A stretch of DNA of 64,000 nt, taken from Vibrio nereis NBRC 15637. Its GTDB lineage: Bacteria > Pseudomonadota > Gammaproteobacteria > Enterobacterales > Vibrionaceae. Both the position numbers and the translations under genes were made by a program. This document shows positions 9,238 to 19,840 of this stretch, piece by piece; the stretch's first letter is position 1, and every line of letters begins with the position of its first letter. Below the pieces are notes generated by a model, which saw only the letters and a program-made list of their open reading frames with translations, was not told the origin of the DNA and ran no database searches. The stretch is taken from contig NZ_BCUD01000001.1 of the NCBI RefSeq assembly GCF_001591105.1, positions 310,001 to 374,000 on the forward strand, in the 5' to 3' direction.

Positions 9238-9267
9238 TAAAGAAAAATCGCAGCGTTTGCTGCGATT
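9238..9267 (-). terminator. Intrinsic terminator after ygiQ
   Basis: AATCGCAGC (9246-9254) and GCTGCGATT (9259-9267) pair around GTTT. Read on the minus strand the stem is followed by a T-run (TTTTTCTTT), so it ends the radical-SAM transcript. Confidence 0.88.
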
Positions 9268-9278
9268 CAATCTAGAAG

Positions 9279-11585
9279 TTAACGGCGTTTTGGCTTGCGT
9301 CCTGCCGCTGGCTTGTTGCTTGGTGCTGTTGGACGTCCACCTTGGCTCTTACCACCTTGTTTATGTGCTGGCTTGCCTGAACCATTAGCGTTTTGACCAG
9401 CATTGCCGCCATTCGGTTTACGGTTGCCCGGTTTGTTACCAGGTTTGCGTCCAGAACCATTCATTTTTTCAAAACCAGGTTGGCTCTTCGTATGTTTGGT
9501 CGCAAAACGGTGTGAACCGTGACGGCCTGACTTACGGCGCTGTGCTGGGGTCAGTGCATCATTATCTTCTGCAGGAACCAAGCAGCTCGGCTTATCGCCG
9601 ATCAGGTGCTTTTTACCCATGCTGATCAACGCTTCACGAATAATTGGCCAGTTGGCAGGATCGTGGTAGCGAAGAAGCGCTTTGTGTAAACGACGTTGAC
9701 GATCGCCTTTAGCGACAGGTACCTCTTCACGTTTCTTGTATTTGACACGTTTTAGAGGGTTTGTTTCCGAGTAGTACATCGACGTGGCATTACACATTGG
9801 CGACGGGTAGAAGTTCTGAACTTGGTCACACTCGAAGTCGTTTTTCTTCAACCACAGTGCCAAATTGAGCATGTCTTCGTCTTCTGTGCCTGGGTGTGCA
9901 GAGATAAAGTACGGGATCAGGTACTGCTTTTTGCCCGCTTCTGCGCTGTACTGTTCGAACATTTCCTTAAAGCGATCATAAGTACCCATTCCTGGTTTCA
10001 TCATCAGATCCAGTGGGCCTTTTTCAGTATGCTCCGGAGCAATTTTCAAATAACCGCCAACGTGGTGAGTTACGAGTTCTTTTACATACTCTGGTGACTG
10101 AATTGCCAAGTCATAACGTACACCCGACGCGATCATTACCTTTTTAATACCTTTCACTTTTCGTGCGGCGCGGTAAAGATCGATCGTGTGCTTGTGATCC
10201 GTATTGAGCTTGTTACAGATTCCAGGGAACACACAAGATGGGCGACGACAGTTAATTTCGGCTTTAGGATCACTACAGCCTAGACGATACATGTTGGCTG
10301 TAGGACCGCCCAAATCTGAAATTGTGCCAGTAAAGCCAGGGACCTTATCGCGGATCTCTTCAAGCTCGTTAAGAATCGACTCTTGAGAACGGTTTTGAAT
10401 GATTCGACCTTCGTGCTCCGTGATAGAACAGAAAGAGCAACCACCAAAACAGCCACGCATGATGTTGACCGAGGTTTTAATCATGTCGTATGCCGGGATC
10501 TTCGCTTTTCCATACATCGGGTGCGGAACACGTGCGTAAGGAAGGCCAAACACGTAGTCCATTTCTTCCGTTGTGAGTGGAATAGGAGCTTGGTTTACCC
10601 AAAGCTCTCTATCGCCGTGGCGCTGGATAAGAGCGCGACCCGAGTATGGGTTTGTCTCCAGATGCATAATGCGGCTTGCATGAGCATACAGAATGCGGTC
10701 GTTGTTTAGTTTTTCAAACGGCGGCAAGCGAACGGCGGTCGTTTTAGCGTCATGGCGAGAAGGACGAATGGTGATCGGCTTTGCATCAGTTTCTTCTGCT
10801 TTCGCTTTGGTATCGCATTGCTCTTCCACCACGTATGGGTTAGGCGGAATGAAAGCTTCTTTACGTGGCTTTTCGATACGCGAAGAATCAACAATCTTAT
10901 AGTGTTCCGGTTCTGCCGGAAGGTTTACCGCAGTACCACGAATGTTAGTCATTGTGGAAATAACTTCGCCATTTGCCAGGCGGTGTGCCACTTCAACAAG
11001 GGCGCGTTCTGCGTTACCGAATAATAGAATGTCTGCTTTTGCGTCAAACAATACAGAGCGGCGAACTTTATCAGACCAATAATCATAGTGAGCCAGGCGG
11101 CGCAAACTTGCTTCGATGCCACCCAAGACGATAGGTATACCTTTGTATGCTTCACGACAACGCTGAGAGTACACCAGTGTCGCGCGATCTGGTCGTTTAC
11201 CACCTTCATTATTGGGTGTGTAAGCGTCGTCATGACGAAGTTTTCTGTCTGCGGTGTAACGGTTGATCATTGAGTCCATATTGCCAGCGGTAATACCAAA
11301 AAACAGGTTTGGTTTACCTAGCTCCATGAAAGCATCTTTTGTATTCCACTCTGGCTGAGCGATGATACCGACTCGAAAACCTTGTGCTTCAAGTAATCTA
11401 CCGATGATGGCCATACCGAAGCTTGGGTGATCCACGTAAGCATCGCCCGTTACGATAATAATGTCACAGCTATCCCATCCGAGGGCATCCATTTCCTTGC
11501 GGTTGGTTGGAAGAAAAGGTGCAGTGCCAAAGCACTCTGCCCAGTATTTCTTATGCTCATGAATAGGAGTAATTTCGCTGTACAT
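9279..11585 (-). CDS. ygiQ: YgiQ-family radical SAM protein
   Basis: A 768-residue UPF0313/YgiQ protein, close to the family's usual 740. The radical-SAM iron-sulfur motif is C379-x3-C383-x2-C386 ([18 protein letters not shown]). The N-terminal part (about 35-200) resembles a cobalamin-type fold seen in this family. The last 80 residues are a low-complexity basic tail rich in Gly, Lys, Asn and Pro, ending KPKRR, of a kind that often binds RNA. The reaction is not known for the family. Monocistronic, convergent with serC. Confidence 0.92.
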   Translation of the reverse strand: MYSEITPIHEHKKYWAECFGTAPFLPTNRKEMDALGWDSCDIIIVTGDAYVDHPSFGMAIIGRLLEAQGFRVGIIAQPEWNTKDAFMELGKPNLFFGITAGNMDSMINRYTADRKLRHDDAYTPNNEGGKRPDRATLVYSQRCREAYKGIPIVLGGIEASLRRLAHYDYWSDKVRRSVLFDAKADILLFGNAERALVEVAHRLANGEVISTMTNIRGTAVNLPAEPEHYKIVDSSRIEKPRKEAFIPPNPYVVEEQCDTKAKAEETDAKPITIRPSRHDAKTTAVRLPPFEKLNNDRILYAHASRIMHLETNPYSGRALIQRHGDRELWVNQAPIPLTTEEMDYVFGLPYARVPHPMYGKAKIPAYDMIKTSVNIMRGCFGGCSFCSITEHEGRIIQNRSQESILNELEEIRDKVPGFTGTISDLGGPTANMYRLGCSDPKAEINCRRPSCVFPGICNKLNTDHKHTIDLYRAARKVKGIKKVMIASGVRYDLAIQSPEYVKELVTHHVGGYLKIAPEHTEKGPLDLMMKPGMGTYDRFKEMFEQYSAEAGKKQYLIPYFISAHPGTEDEDMLNLALWLKKNDFECDQVQNFYPSPMCNATSMYYSETNPLKRVKYKKREEVPVAKGDRQRRLHKALLRYHDPANWPIIREALISMGKKHLIGDKPSCLVPAEDNDALTPAQRRKSGRHGSHRFATKHTKSQPGFEKMNGSGRKPGNKPGNRKPNGGNAGQNANGSGKPAHKQGGKSQGGRPTAPSNKPAAGRKPKRR

Positions 11586-11817
11586 ATTTTGTTCTCTGTT
11601 TCAAGGAGCGCGAATTATAGCGGCTTGTAGCCTAGGTATCTACCTCAACATATCCCTAGTTTGTTTAGGTTATTTCTTCTTTGCAAAGCCACTCGATGAG
11701 AACGGTGAAGGTTATTGAGTCGAAATGCATATCAGGCAATAGTTTTTGTAGGCCGTATAACGTATTGGCTTCCCCAAATGTTGTACATTGGCACTAGTCA
11801 TAAGGGAACGTGATTAG

Positions 11818-14292
11818 GTGTGCGTGATGGAAGAGATGAATGAGGCTCTGGTTGGCGTTGAAAATAACCAAGAACGAAAGGTGCCGAAGTATCTAGTTTA
11901 CGATTGGTCTCTAAATGTAAAAACACAAGAGTTTCGCTGTGATCCTGCGGCGCAAAATCTGTTTTTTGGTGAGACATTTTCCGTAATTCCAAGTTCTAAA
12001 CTTATTGATTTAATCCCAAAAAAGCAGAGACTTAGAGTAAAAAGCATCTTTCACGAAGTACTGATTGCCGGTGAAGAGCGTTATTTTCATTGCTGTTTTT
12101 TGTCGCCTAAATGTGTATTCATTTATGTGGAAGTGAATGTCTATCGCACAGGAGAACATGAGCTAAAAGGTACCTTGTCACCTTGTTTAAGCGTTAGCTC
12201 AGCACATGAAGCCGCAGAGATATTTTACTCTGTGTTTGAAAACCCCCACCACGGCATTTTAATTACAGACTCCAGCACAAGAATTCTGGCTTGTAATCAA
12301 CATTTTGAAGCCATGAGTGGGTATTTAAGAAATGAGATGTTTGGGCTGAAAACGAATATCTTTAATTCAGCCACCCATGATGAAGACTACTATAAAGATT
12401 TATGGGGCAACCTGAAACGGAATGGGTTCTGGAGTGGTGTGGTCCTGTCTCGAGATGCGAAAGGCAGTATCTTTCCACAAAACCTAACCATTCAGTCAAT
12501 ATCACCAAATGAAGAGGACGAGTACTACATAGGGTTTGGTACCGATTTATCCTCTAATCTTGGTTTACTCGAAGATGTTGAGTCCGGCGGTGTGGATCTG
12601 CTGACACAGCTCCCAACTGCTGAAAGTTTTCTATTCGAGTTAAAGCAGAAATGTACTCAAGTGAATAGACACAGCACAGTTCTTGTTGCTGCAATTAAAC
12701 CTAAGTTCTCCTTTTCTAACCTGTTAGAGCAAAAAAGGCAGTTCGCCCGTTATTTGAAAGAACACACCAATGTGCTGTGTTGTGGCTATATGCCAAACGA
12801 ACAGTTTCTGGTGTGTTTTCCTGTATCGTTTGAGCATCCAAAGCAGCGTGTTCGGGATGTTGCGAAAACACTGACGATGTTATTTCAGAGTTTTAAGGCG
12901 GTCCCTTCAGACATTTACGAGGCATTGAAAGCCAGTTTTATCGGTATATCAATTTATGGTGTGGATGCGGAATCGCCAAATAGCCTGATCTCTCATGCGT
13001 GTCAGGCGATGTTAGAGCTCCATTCGAGCGAGCAGCGAAGAATTTCATTTTATGACCGAAGTATCCATCGACAGATTGAACGCAAAAAGAGGTTAGAAGC
13101 TCACTTTAGAGAATGCTTGAAGCAGGGGAATGTGTCCGTGTATTTCCAACCGTTGCTGTCAGCGACAACTCAACAAGTTGAAAAGTTTGAAGCGCTTTGT
13201 CGTCTTCCTGAGCTTGAAGGGGAAGACGTATCATCTGAGGAGTACATCAGCATAGCGGAAGATTTAAACTTGATTGTACAGCTGGATGATTTGGTATGTC
13301 GCCTAGCATTTCGTCAATTTAATCGCCTTAAAAACGTGTTTGGTGATCATATTGGTCTTTGTGTGAATCGCTCTTTTCATACCGACTTAGCTGTTTACGA
13401 TGTCATTCAGCAGGTCGCGATAATCATCGATGATGAGGGCATGGATGCGGAGAAACTGACGTTAGAATTTACTGAGATCGCACATCTTGAAAGTGATCAA
13501 GAGAGCATGCGCATTATCCAATTTCTAAGAGATTCAGGTGTTACGATTGCGGTTGATGAATTTGGTACGGGTAGCTCGTCCTTTCAGCATTTAAAAGAAA
13601 AGTTTTTTGATGAGCTTAAAATCGATCGTGTATTTATCTCGGGTGTCGAAATGGGCACTAGGGAATACTCTATTGTTAAGGCCCTGATTCGATTAGCGAA
13701 AAAACTAGACCTATCTGTGATTGCAGAAGGAGTAGAAACGATATCAGAGTTCAATATGGTCATGTCTTTGGGGGTTGATTACATACAGGGGCATCTATTA
13801 GCAAAACCGGAGAACCTTGAAAGCATCTTAACGAATGAACAGTACTGCCAATGGCCAGAAAATACGGCACAGCCAACAAGCCAATCGGTAGCAATGCTAG
13901 CCAATAAACATAGCTCTCACCTAGACCCTAGTGATCCCTTGTCATTGGTATATCAGTATTTTCAAGATGGCACTGCTGACTATATTCCTGTGGTTGATGG
14001 AAAAAAATGTGTCGGTGTTATTGATAGAGAGCATCTCAATCTACACATGACGCCGAATATGGGGACAGATTTAGAGAGCAGTAAAGAGCGAGGTATGTGG
14101 AACAAAACAGCTAACAGAATGTTGAGCCCTATTCACACCACTCTAGATTGGAGCACGGATATTTCTGAGATTGAACAACTCCTATCCGAAGAAGCCGCAT
14201 TCCCATGGGTGCTGGTGGATGACCACGGCCATTACAAAGGGTTAATCGAAATGAAATCTGTCTTGAACTACCTTGTTTCCGGTGACAGGTAA
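11818..14292 (+). CDS. PAS-EAL-CBS c-di-GMP signalling protein
   Basis: A protein of up to 824 residues: an N-terminal PAS-like part (20-125), a clear PAS domain (about 132-245), a degenerate GGDEF-like region (260-412, no GGDEF motif), an EAL phosphodiesterase domain (about 425-670) and paired CBS-like repeats (700-820). EAL-site residues seen: E458 (EAL), N517, E553, D580, K601 (LKID), E637 and Q657. The usual DDFGTG reads D580-E581-F-G-T-G, a D-to-E change in a metal-site residue. No membrane segment. The start is GTG 11818 after AAGGGA; ATG 11827 is an alternative. Likely degrades or binds c-di-GMP in response to PAS and CBS ligands. Confidence 0.88.
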   Translation: MCVMEEMNEALVGVENNQERKVPKYLVYDWSLNVKTQEFRCDPAAQNLFFGETFSVIPSSKLIDLIPKKQRLRVKSIFHEVLIAGEERYFHCCFLSPKCVFIYVEVNVYRTGEHELKGTLSPCLSVSSAHEAAEIFYSVFENPHHGILITDSSTRILACNQHFEAMSGYLRNEMFGLKTNIFNSATHDEDYYKDLWGNLKRNGFWSGVVLSRDAKGSIFPQNLTIQSISPNEEDEYYIGFGTDLSSNLGLLEDVESGGVDLLTQLPTAESFLFELKQKCTQVNRHSTVLVAAIKPKFSFSNLLEQKRQFARYLKEHTNVLCCGYMPNEQFLVCFPVSFEHPKQRVRDVAKTLTMLFQSFKAVPSDIYEALKASFIGISIYGVDAESPNSLISHACQAMLELHSSEQRRISFYDRSIHRQIERKKRLEAHFRECLKQGNVSVYFQPLLSATTQQVEKFEALCRLPELEGEDVSSEEYISIAEDLNLIVQLDDLVCRLAFRQFNRLKNVFGDHIGLCVNRSFHTDLAVYDVIQQVAIIIDDEGMDAEKLTLEFTEIAHLESDQESMRIIQFLRDSGVTIAVDEFGTGSSSFQHLKEKFFDELKIDRVFISGVEMGTREYSIVKALIRLAKKLDLSVIAEGVETISEFNMVMSLGVDYIQGHLLAKPENLESILTNEQYCQWPENTAQPTSQSVAMLANKHSSHLDPSDPLSLVYQYFQDGTADYIPVVDGKKCVGVIDREHLNLHMTPNMGTDLESSKERGMWNKTANRMLSPIHTTLDWSTDISEIEQLLSEEAAFPWVLVDDHGHYKGLIEMKSVLNYLVSGDR

Positions 14293-14482
14293 GAGAAATA
14301 AGCTCAAAAGGCCGTGATGTTGTGAACAGTAGGGTGTTGACAGCTTAGGTGGGGTGATGGCTGGCTACTGTAGTTCTGGGTGACTCTAAAAACGATGAAT
14401 AAGATATTACGGTGCTCAACTTACGCTAACATAGCAAGTTTGGTATCATCCGCACCATTCAAAACTAAACTGATAAAACTTC

Positions 14483-15163
14483 ATGGTTCAGCAATTGTTA
14501 GCAGTATTAGCGCCAATGCTTTTAGGGGCGCAATTAGTTCTGACGCTTATTCTCGTTAAAGGGGATATTTGTCCGGGTCAGCGTGGCCGTATTCACAAAA
14601 TCCTTCCTGCCATTGCCATTTTATGGCTGTCGGTTGCGTCACTGAAAATTCAGGCAATGATGATCGTGTTTGCTCTTGCGTATTTTTACTCTCAGGTTCA
14701 AACCAAAAAGACGCGCGATCAGGGCCCAATGTGGGTGATGTATCTAGCTAATGGTCTTGCTTTGGCCTATGTGGCGATATTAGTTTTTGAACAGCCGAGT
14801 GTGGCGGCAGGTCTAAACGTATTTGTGCAAATTTTGCTGCTTGGAAGCTTGTTTGCTCACCTGTTATTGACGATTGCTCGAACCAGATTACAAGCATTCC
14901 ATCGACTATTGCCAGTCTCTGGTGTGCTTTCGACGATGCTGATGTGCTTGACGGTTTTATTGGCCGCAGCCGGTCTTGATGAACAAGCATTGGCCCAAGC
15001 TACTCAGCCGTTACTAATTGGTTTTGCTTTGTTGCTTTCTTCAGTGCTTATCTGGTGTTGGCATATGCTCATGTCAAAAGAAATCCAGAAAGTACAATTG
15101 GCGATTGCGTTAGTCGGTATGCTGACGGCGGTGACCTTTAACCAAGGATTGTTCGTTCTTTAG
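14483..15163 (+). CDS. Conserved polytopic membrane protein, unknown function
   Basis: A 226-residue, very hydrophobic protein with roughly seven membrane helices and short loops; few charged residues lie inside the helices. No transporter or enzyme motif was recognised. It precedes a small DUF4250 gene by about 70 bases on the same strand, so the two may share a transcript that ends at the terminator near 15460. The ribosome site is weak. Confidence 0.7.
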   Translation: MVQQLLAVLAPMLLGAQLVLTLILVKGDICPGQRGRIHKILPAIAILWLSVASLKIQAMMIVFALAYFYSQVQTKKTRDQGPMWVMYLANGLALAYVAILVFEQPSVAAGLNVFVQILLLGSLFAHLLLTIARTRLQAFHRLLPVSGVLSTMLMCLTVLLAAAGLDEQALAQATQPLLIGFALLLSSVLIWCWHMLMSKEIQKVQLAIALVGMLTAVTFNQGLFVL

Positions 15164-15234
15164 ATCTTACTCACTTTCTATTTGCTGATTTGTGGCTACG
15201 CTTTTAGGTAATGGAAAAGCAGAGGAGCGTCGCT

Positions 15235-15435
15235 ATGGATCTGAGTAATGTCGGAAGTTTAGATAGCATCATTTTGCTCGGTATCGTCAACGAGAAGCTC
15301 AGACTAGAATGCAATAGCTTTGACGAGTTGGTGAGCATGTACGAGATGAATGTGGAAGATGTGGTAGGTAAACTGGATATGCTTGGCTATCAATACGACC
15401 CACTGACCAACCAATTTAAGTCTTACGATAGATAG
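15235..15435 (+). CDS. DUF4250 family small protein
   Basis: A 66-residue protein; the region IVNEKLRLECNSFDEL followed by a short helix and LGYQYDPLTNQF is typical of the DUF4250 family (about 55-65 residues). I chose the ATG at 15235 because AGAGGAG lies seven bases before it and the family length fits. An upstream in-frame ATG at 15211 would add eight residues and has no good ribosome site. Function unknown. Confidence 0.8.
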   Translation: MDLSNVGSLDSIILLGIVNEKLRLECNSFDELVSMYEMNVEDVVGKLDMLGYQYDPLTNQFKSYDR

Positions 15436-15462
15436 AAAAAGGAGGCATCAGCCTCCTTTTTT
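15436..15462. terminator. Bidirectional terminator between DUF4250 and metR
   Basis: AAAAAGGAGGC and GCCTCCTTTTTT pair around ATCA, with A- and T-runs on both sides. The metR stop codon (15461-15463) falls inside the T-run, so this stem directly follows metR on the other strand. Confidence 0.92.
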
Positions 15463-16372
15463 ATACCGTCTTGATCCCCTCTAAATGACTTTTCGACTGC
15501 TGACGTGCAGTGTTAAAGAAAGCCTGCAAGTAACGCTTACTTTTGTCTGAATGACGCGTAGCCGCGAAGAGTCGGCGCCACAAGCCGTTCCCTAATGGGA
15601 TACTGGTAATCAGCCCTTGCCTCGAAAATTCACTGATCGCCCAGTTTGGCAGCGCCGCGACGCCAAGCCCTGCCGAAACCATCTGAACTAACATTAATGT
15701 ATTGTCCGCTTGTTTCCATTTGGCTGGCTCTACACCTGCAGGTTGCAAAAAATGCTTAACGACATCGAGTCGGTTTTTCTGCACTGGGTATGAAAGCATC
15801 GTTTGATCTTTAAGATCGTCAGGTTCGATAGAAGGTTTATTGGCAAGGGGGTGGTTAGTGGCAGTGACCAAACGCATTTCAAAATCAAACAGAGGCTCGT
15901 AATGAACCTCTGAACGGGGTTGAATATCGGAGGTAATCACTAGATCCAATTCACCATTCATTAAGGCGGGCAGGGGTTCAAATCCAAAACCAGAAGAGAA
16001 ATCGAGCGTAACGCTAGGCCATGCGACTTGATACTCACGCAGAGCAGGCATTAACCACTGAAAGCAAGAATGGCATTCTATCGCCATATGCAAACGTCCA
16101 TTCACATCCTCTTTCAGGCTGGCGAGTTCATTTTCTGCTTTGGCTAGCCTAGGTAAGATGTCATCCGCAAGTTTTAACAATATCTCGCCTTCAGAGGTAA
16201 ACCTAACCGGACGAGTCTTACGCAAAAAGAGTTGCCCGCCAATACGCGCTTCCAAATCTTTGATCTGATGAGATAGAGCTGATTGAGTCAGATGCAATGC
16301 GGTCGCGGTTGCGGTCAGCGAGCCAGTATCACGCAGTGAGTTGAGTGTTTTAAGATGCTTAAGCTCTATCAT
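15461..16372 (-). CDS. metR: MetR, LysR-type activator of methionine genes
   Basis: A 303-residue LysR-type regulator with an N-terminal helix-turn-helix (about 1-60, including the ATATALHLTQSALSHQIKDL recognition region) and a C-terminal co-inducer domain. The segment AIECHSCFQWLMPAL near residue 118 is a MetR hallmark. In enteric bacteria MetR activates metE and metH with homocysteine as co-inducer. It is divergent from metE, as in E. coli, and its own start codon overlaps a perfect MetR box, which points to autoregulation. Confidence 0.95.
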   Translation of the reverse strand: MIELKHLKTLNSLRDTGSLTATATALHLTQSALSHQIKDLEARIGGQLFLRKTRPVRFTSEGEILLKLADDILPRLAKAENELASLKEDVNGRLHMAIECHSCFQWLMPALREYQVAWPSVTLDFSSGFGFEPLPALMNGELDLVITSDIQPRSEVHYEPLFDFEMRLVTATNHPLANKPSIEPDDLKDQTMLSYPVQKNRLDVVKHFLQPAGVEPAKWKQADNTLMLVQMVSAGLGVAALPNWAISEFSRQGLITSIPLGNGLWRRLFAATRHSDKSKRYLQAFFNTARQQSKSHLEGIKTV

Positions 16373-16384
16373 GAAGTCCCTTCA
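16372..16384. promoter_or_regulatory. MetR box at the metR start codon
   Basis: TGAA-GTCCC-TTCA is a perfect match to the MetR consensus TGAA-N5-TTCA. It overlaps the first base of metR, fitting autorepression; activity not shown. Confidence 0.7.
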
Positions 16385-16438
16385 ATATTGTCCATCTAGC
16401 ATGAATATCTTTAACTTACCTGTATTTTTGGGCGGTGT

Positions 16439-16454
16439 AAACATCTAGACGTCT
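16439..16454. promoter_or_regulatory. Tandem MetJ met-boxes (distal)
   Basis: AGACGTCT (16447-16454) is the exact MetJ consensus 8-mer. The adjoining 8-mer AAACATCT matches at 6 of 8, giving the tandem arrangement MetJ needs. Methionine repression of metR and/or metE is inferred. Confidence 0.7.
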
Positions 16455-16504
16455 ATAGGTGATGGGCTTTTGCTAGGAATTATTAATGTATAGATTAACC
16501 AACA

Positions 16505-16517
16505 TGAAATTTTTTAA
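16505..16517. promoter_or_regulatory. Candidate second MetR site
   Basis: TGAA-ATTTT-TTAA differs from the MetR consensus at one base. E. coli metE also has two MetR sites, so this is a reasonable second site. Confidence 0.45.
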
Positions 16518-16571
16518 TAAACAAGTTGAATAATTGGATGTTGTTAAGACCGGTGTTTAGAGAGATAGTTT

Positions 16572-16587
16572 AGCCATCCAGACATCT
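16572..16587. promoter_or_regulatory. Tandem MetJ met-boxes (metE-proximal)
   Basis: AGACATCT (16580-16587) matches the met-box at 7 of 8 and the preceding 8-mer AGCCATCC at 5 of 8. It lies about 75 bases before metE, in a good place to block its promoter. Confidence 0.55.
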
Positions 16588-16660
16588 TTGATAATAAGCG
16601 AGTCGTTTCAAAGTATGCTCTGAACAGATTAAGCGGTTTCAAAATAAAAGGACAACGGAC

Positions 16661-18955
16661 ATGGCTATAACAACACACATTCTAGGCTACCCACGTATTG
16701 GTGAAAAACGAGAACTCAAATTTGCACTAGAGAAATACTGGCGTGGCGAGATTGATCAGGCTGAACTTAAAGCGGTTGGTACCGACCTTCGTACAAAAAA
16801 CTGGAATACGCAGAAAGAAGCGGGTTTAGATTTTGTAACGGCAGGTGATTTTGCATGGTACGACCATGTGCTTACTACCACATTGTTACTTGGTCACGTG
16901 CCTAAGCGTCATCGCAGTGGTTTTCCGGATCTCGACACACTATTTAAAGTGGGTCGTGGCCAGTCTCAAGCAAGCTGTGGTTGTGCATCGGGCAGTGCAG
17001 CATCTGATATGACTAAGTGGTTTAACACCAACTACCACTATATTGTGCCAGAATTCAGTAAAGACGATACATTTGAAGTCAGCTGGCCTCAACTCTTTGA
17101 AGAGGTAAACGAAGCGACTCAAGCTGGTCACAACGTTAAGCCTGTGCTTCTAGGCCCTTTGAGCTACCTTTACCTAGGTAAAGAAGTCGAAGAAGGCTTT
17201 GACAGACTGACTTTGCTACCGCGCTTGTTGACTGCGTATCAGGCGATTCTTGCGAAGCTGGCAAAGCAAGGTGTTGAGTGGGTGCAAATTGATGAGCCGA
17301 TTCTAGCGCTTGAGTTAGAAAAGCCTTGGTTAGACTCATTTAAACTGGCCTATCAAGTGATTCGCAGTGACGTGAAAGTACTGCTGACCACATACTTTGA
17401 CGCGGTGACAGATTCACTGGACAAAATTGTTGAGCTGGAAGTGGATGGTTTACACGTTGACCTATCAGCTTCGCCAGAGCAGCTGCAACCGATAGTCGAT
17501 AAGCTTCCAGAAGGCTGGGTATTTTCTGCTGGTGTGGTAAACGGTCGTAATGTATGGCGCGCGGATCTCAGTGCGCAGCGTGAACTACTGCAACCAGTGA
17601 AAGATAAATTGGGCGATAAATTGTGGGTTGCAAGCTCGTGTTCATTGCTGCATAGCCCAGTTGACCTAGAGCTAGAGCCAGCCCTGTCTGACGATGTTCA
17701 AAGCTGGTTTGCTTTTGCGAAACAGAAAGTGACTGAGGTTGCATTACTTGGTAAAGCGTTGGAAGGTGACCAAGAGGCGATTCTTGCTTGTGATACGTAC
17801 AGTGCGCCAATTCAAGCACGTAAGACGTCAACGCAAGTGAATAAGCCGCAAGTACAAGCGCGTTTAAGCAAAATCACGAAAGCGTTAGCAGAGCGTAGTG
17901 CGCCTTACGCTGAGCGTGCCGCTCACCAAAGTGAAGTACTCGGTTTACCTTTGTTCCCGACCACGACAATTGGTTCGTTCCCTCAAACCAGTGAAATTCG
18001 TGTACAGCGCAGTGCATTCCGTACAGGCCAGCTTTCTGAAGCAGAGTATGTAGAAGCACTCAAAGGCCACATCGCTGATGCAGTAAAACGCCAGGAAGCG
18101 TTAGACCTAGATGTATTAGTTCACGGTGAAGCTGAACGTAACGACATGGTCGAGTACTTTGCGGAAAACCTAGCGGGTTTCCAAACTACGAAATTTGGTT
18201 GGGTACAAAGTTACGGTTCGCGCTGCGTAAAACCTGCGATTGTTGTTGCTGACATCGAGCGTGAAAAACCAATGACGGTTGAGTGGTCAACGTATGCACA
18301 ATCACTGACATCTAAACAGATGAAAGGCATGTTGACAGGTCCTGTGACGATTCTTTGCTGGACGTTCCCACGAGAAGACATCACGCGTAAAGAAATCGCG
18401 GATCAGCTAGCACTGGCATTGCGTGACGAAGTATCTGACCTACAAGATGCGGGCATCAACATCATCCAGATTGATGAACCAGCGATTCGTGAAGGTCTAC
18501 CGCTGAAAAAACGTGACCATGCAGAATACCTAAACTGGGCGGTGAACGCATTTAAGATTTCAGCGGCAAGCGCGAAGCCAGAAACACAGATCCACACTCA
18601 TATGTGTTACTCAGAGTTCAACGAAATTATCGATTCGGTTGCAGCACTGGATGCCGATGTCATCACAATCGAAACATCGCGTTCAAACATGGAGCTCTTG
18701 AAAGCGTTTGAAGAGTTCAACTACCCGAATGAAATTGGTCCAGGTGTTTATGATATTCACTCACCAAACATTCCAAGTGAAGAGTGGATTGAAGGACTCC
18801 TCAATAAAGCAGCTGAAAAGATTCCTGCTCAGCGCCTGTGGGTTAACCCAGATTGTGGTCTTAAGACTCGTAACTGGGCAGAAACCGAAGCGTCACTCGC
18901 TAACATGGTGACTGCTGCGAAGAAACTACGTAAAGAGTTCGCAGAAAAAGTATAA
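16661..18955 (+). CDS. metE: Cobalamin-independent methionine synthase
   Basis: A 764-residue MetE that transfers the methyl group of 5-methyltetrahydropteroyltri-glutamate to homocysteine. The two-barrel layout is complete: the N-terminal domain begins with [18 protein letters not shown], and the C-terminal catalytic domain begins near [13 protein letters not shown]. Zinc ligands are visible as His and Cys in [10 protein letters not shown] and Cys in NPDCGLKTR, with the homocysteine-binding region around [25 protein letters not shown] precedes the ATG. Divergent from metR and surrounded by MetR and MetJ sites. No cobalamin riboswitch was seen in its leader. Confidence 0.98.
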   Translation: MAITTHILGYPRIGEKRELKFALEKYWRGEIDQAELKAVGTDLRTKNWNTQKEAGLDFVTAGDFAWYDHVLTTTLLLGHVPKRHRSGFPDLDTLFKVGRGQSQASCGCASGSAASDMTKWFNTNYHYIVPEFSKDDTFEVSWPQLFEEVNEATQAGHNVKPVLLGPLSYLYLGKEVEEGFDRLTLLPRLLTAYQAILAKLAKQGVEWVQIDEPILALELEKPWLDSFKLAYQVIRSDVKVLLTTYFDAVTDSLDKIVELEVDGLHVDLSASPEQLQPIVDKLPEGWVFSAGVVNGRNVWRADLSAQRELLQPVKDKLGDKLWVASSCSLLHSPVDLELEPALSDDVQSWFAFAKQKVTEVALLGKALEGDQEAILACDTYSAPIQARKTSTQVNKPQVQARLSKITKALAERSAPYAERAAHQSEVLGLPLFPTTTIGSFPQTSEIRVQRSAFRTGQLSEAEYVEALKGHIADAVKRQEALDLDVLVHGEAERNDMVEYFAENLAGFQTTKFGWVQSYGSRCVKPAIVVADIEREKPMTVEWSTYAQSLTSKQMKGMLTGPVTILCWTFPREDITRKEIADQLALALRDEVSDLQDAGINIIQIDEPAIREGLPLKKRDHAEYLNWAVNAFKISAASAKPETQIHTHMCYSEFNEIIDSVAALDADVITIETSRSNMELLKAFEEFNYPNEIGPGVYDIHSPNIPSEEWIEGLLNKAAEKIPAQRLWVNPDCGLKTRNWAETEASLANMVTAAKKLRKEFAEKV

Positions 18956-18969
18956 GCCTACTAAACCGC

Positions 18970-19002
18970 AAAATGCCGACCTCAATAGGTCGGCATTTTT
19001 TT
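18970..19002 (+). terminator. Intrinsic terminator after metE
   Basis: ATGCCGACCT and AGGTCGGCAT pair around CAAT, followed by seven T residues. Confidence 0.92.
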
Positions 19003-19033
19003 ATCCAGAAGACAAAGTTGTGTGGTTTTAGGT

Positions 19034-19744
19034 TTATTCAGCAACGACTCGGTTGTCACCAGTACTGAAAGCGATCGTTTGGCTTATCTCTGTCAAGCTA
19101 CGTCCGCTTTCATTCTGCCAATGAGCAAAAGCCGCGCTTGCCGCTTCAAGTGAGCGCTTGGTGTCTTTGCCCCCCTCGATAATATTGTAACTTCTCAAAT
19201 ACGATTCCACATCGCCGGATAAGATAAAGGTATCAACACCAAGCTGGCGTAATGTGTATGGCCCAGTGTTTCCCCCTAATCGGTTACCATGCTTTTTCAG
19301 GTAGGTCCAAAGTCCGGTAATGTCGTTACTTGGCCAGTTGGCGACCATTTTTCCAAAAGAACCATATTCAATAGAAGCTTCGTGGATCATCTGTGCGTTG
19401 GCGAGAATGGATTTCACCTTAGCGTGGTGGCGGATAATGCGTGTATCTGTCGATTTTATGTCCCACTGCTCGTCAGAGAGCATCAAGAGTGGCTCAATTT
19501 TAAAGCCGAAGAAAACTTCCTCAAAGTTTGACCACTTATTGCGAACGACACGCCATGAAATCCCGCTTTGAAACACTTTCATACTGAACGCGGATAGCCA
19601 ACGGTCATTAGGGATAGCCGCGATTGCGTTTTTATCTAATGGTTTTGAAAGCAAAGCTTCCAAATTTTCTGCGCTTCCTTTTCTCTCCGCTGCTCGATGA
19701 TAAATATCTTGGTATTTTTCTAGTGCCAATGTGCTGTTCTCCAT
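19034..19744 (-). CDS. DNA-3-methyladenine glycosylase I-like protein
   Basis: A 236-residue helix-hairpin-helix glycosylase of the adenine-glycosylase (Tag) family, which removes 3-methyladenine from DNA in base-excision repair. Recognisable are FQSGISWRVVRNKWSNFEEVF near residue 50, the aromatic WDIKS and RIIRHHAKVKSILANA region, and LGVDTFILSGDV (hairpin region). The Tag zinc-binding cysteines are not evident, so this is a family relative rather than a proven Tag. The frame stays open to 20014, but that extension overlaps a divergent lipoprotein gene and reads unlike protein; the start MENSTLAL at 19744 is preferred. Confidence 0.8.
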   Translation of the reverse strand: MENSTLALEKYQDIYHRAAERKGSAENLEALLSKPLDKNAIAAIPNDRWLSAFSMKVFQSGISWRVVRNKWSNFEEVFFGFKIEPLLMLSDEQWDIKSTDTRIIRHHAKVKSILANAQMIHEASIEYGSFGKMVANWPSNDITGLWTYLKKHGNRLGGNTGPYTLRQLGVDTFILSGDVESYLRSYNIIEGGKDTKRSLEAASAAFAHWQNESGRSLTEISQTIAFSTGDNRVVAE

Positions 19745-19840
19745 TTTAAAAACTTCACACACCTTAAACATAAAGTGACGCTTTGCTGACATTCTAGAAG
19801 TTATAGCGATTAAAGTCTGCGATAAAAGCGGAGAGAAAGA

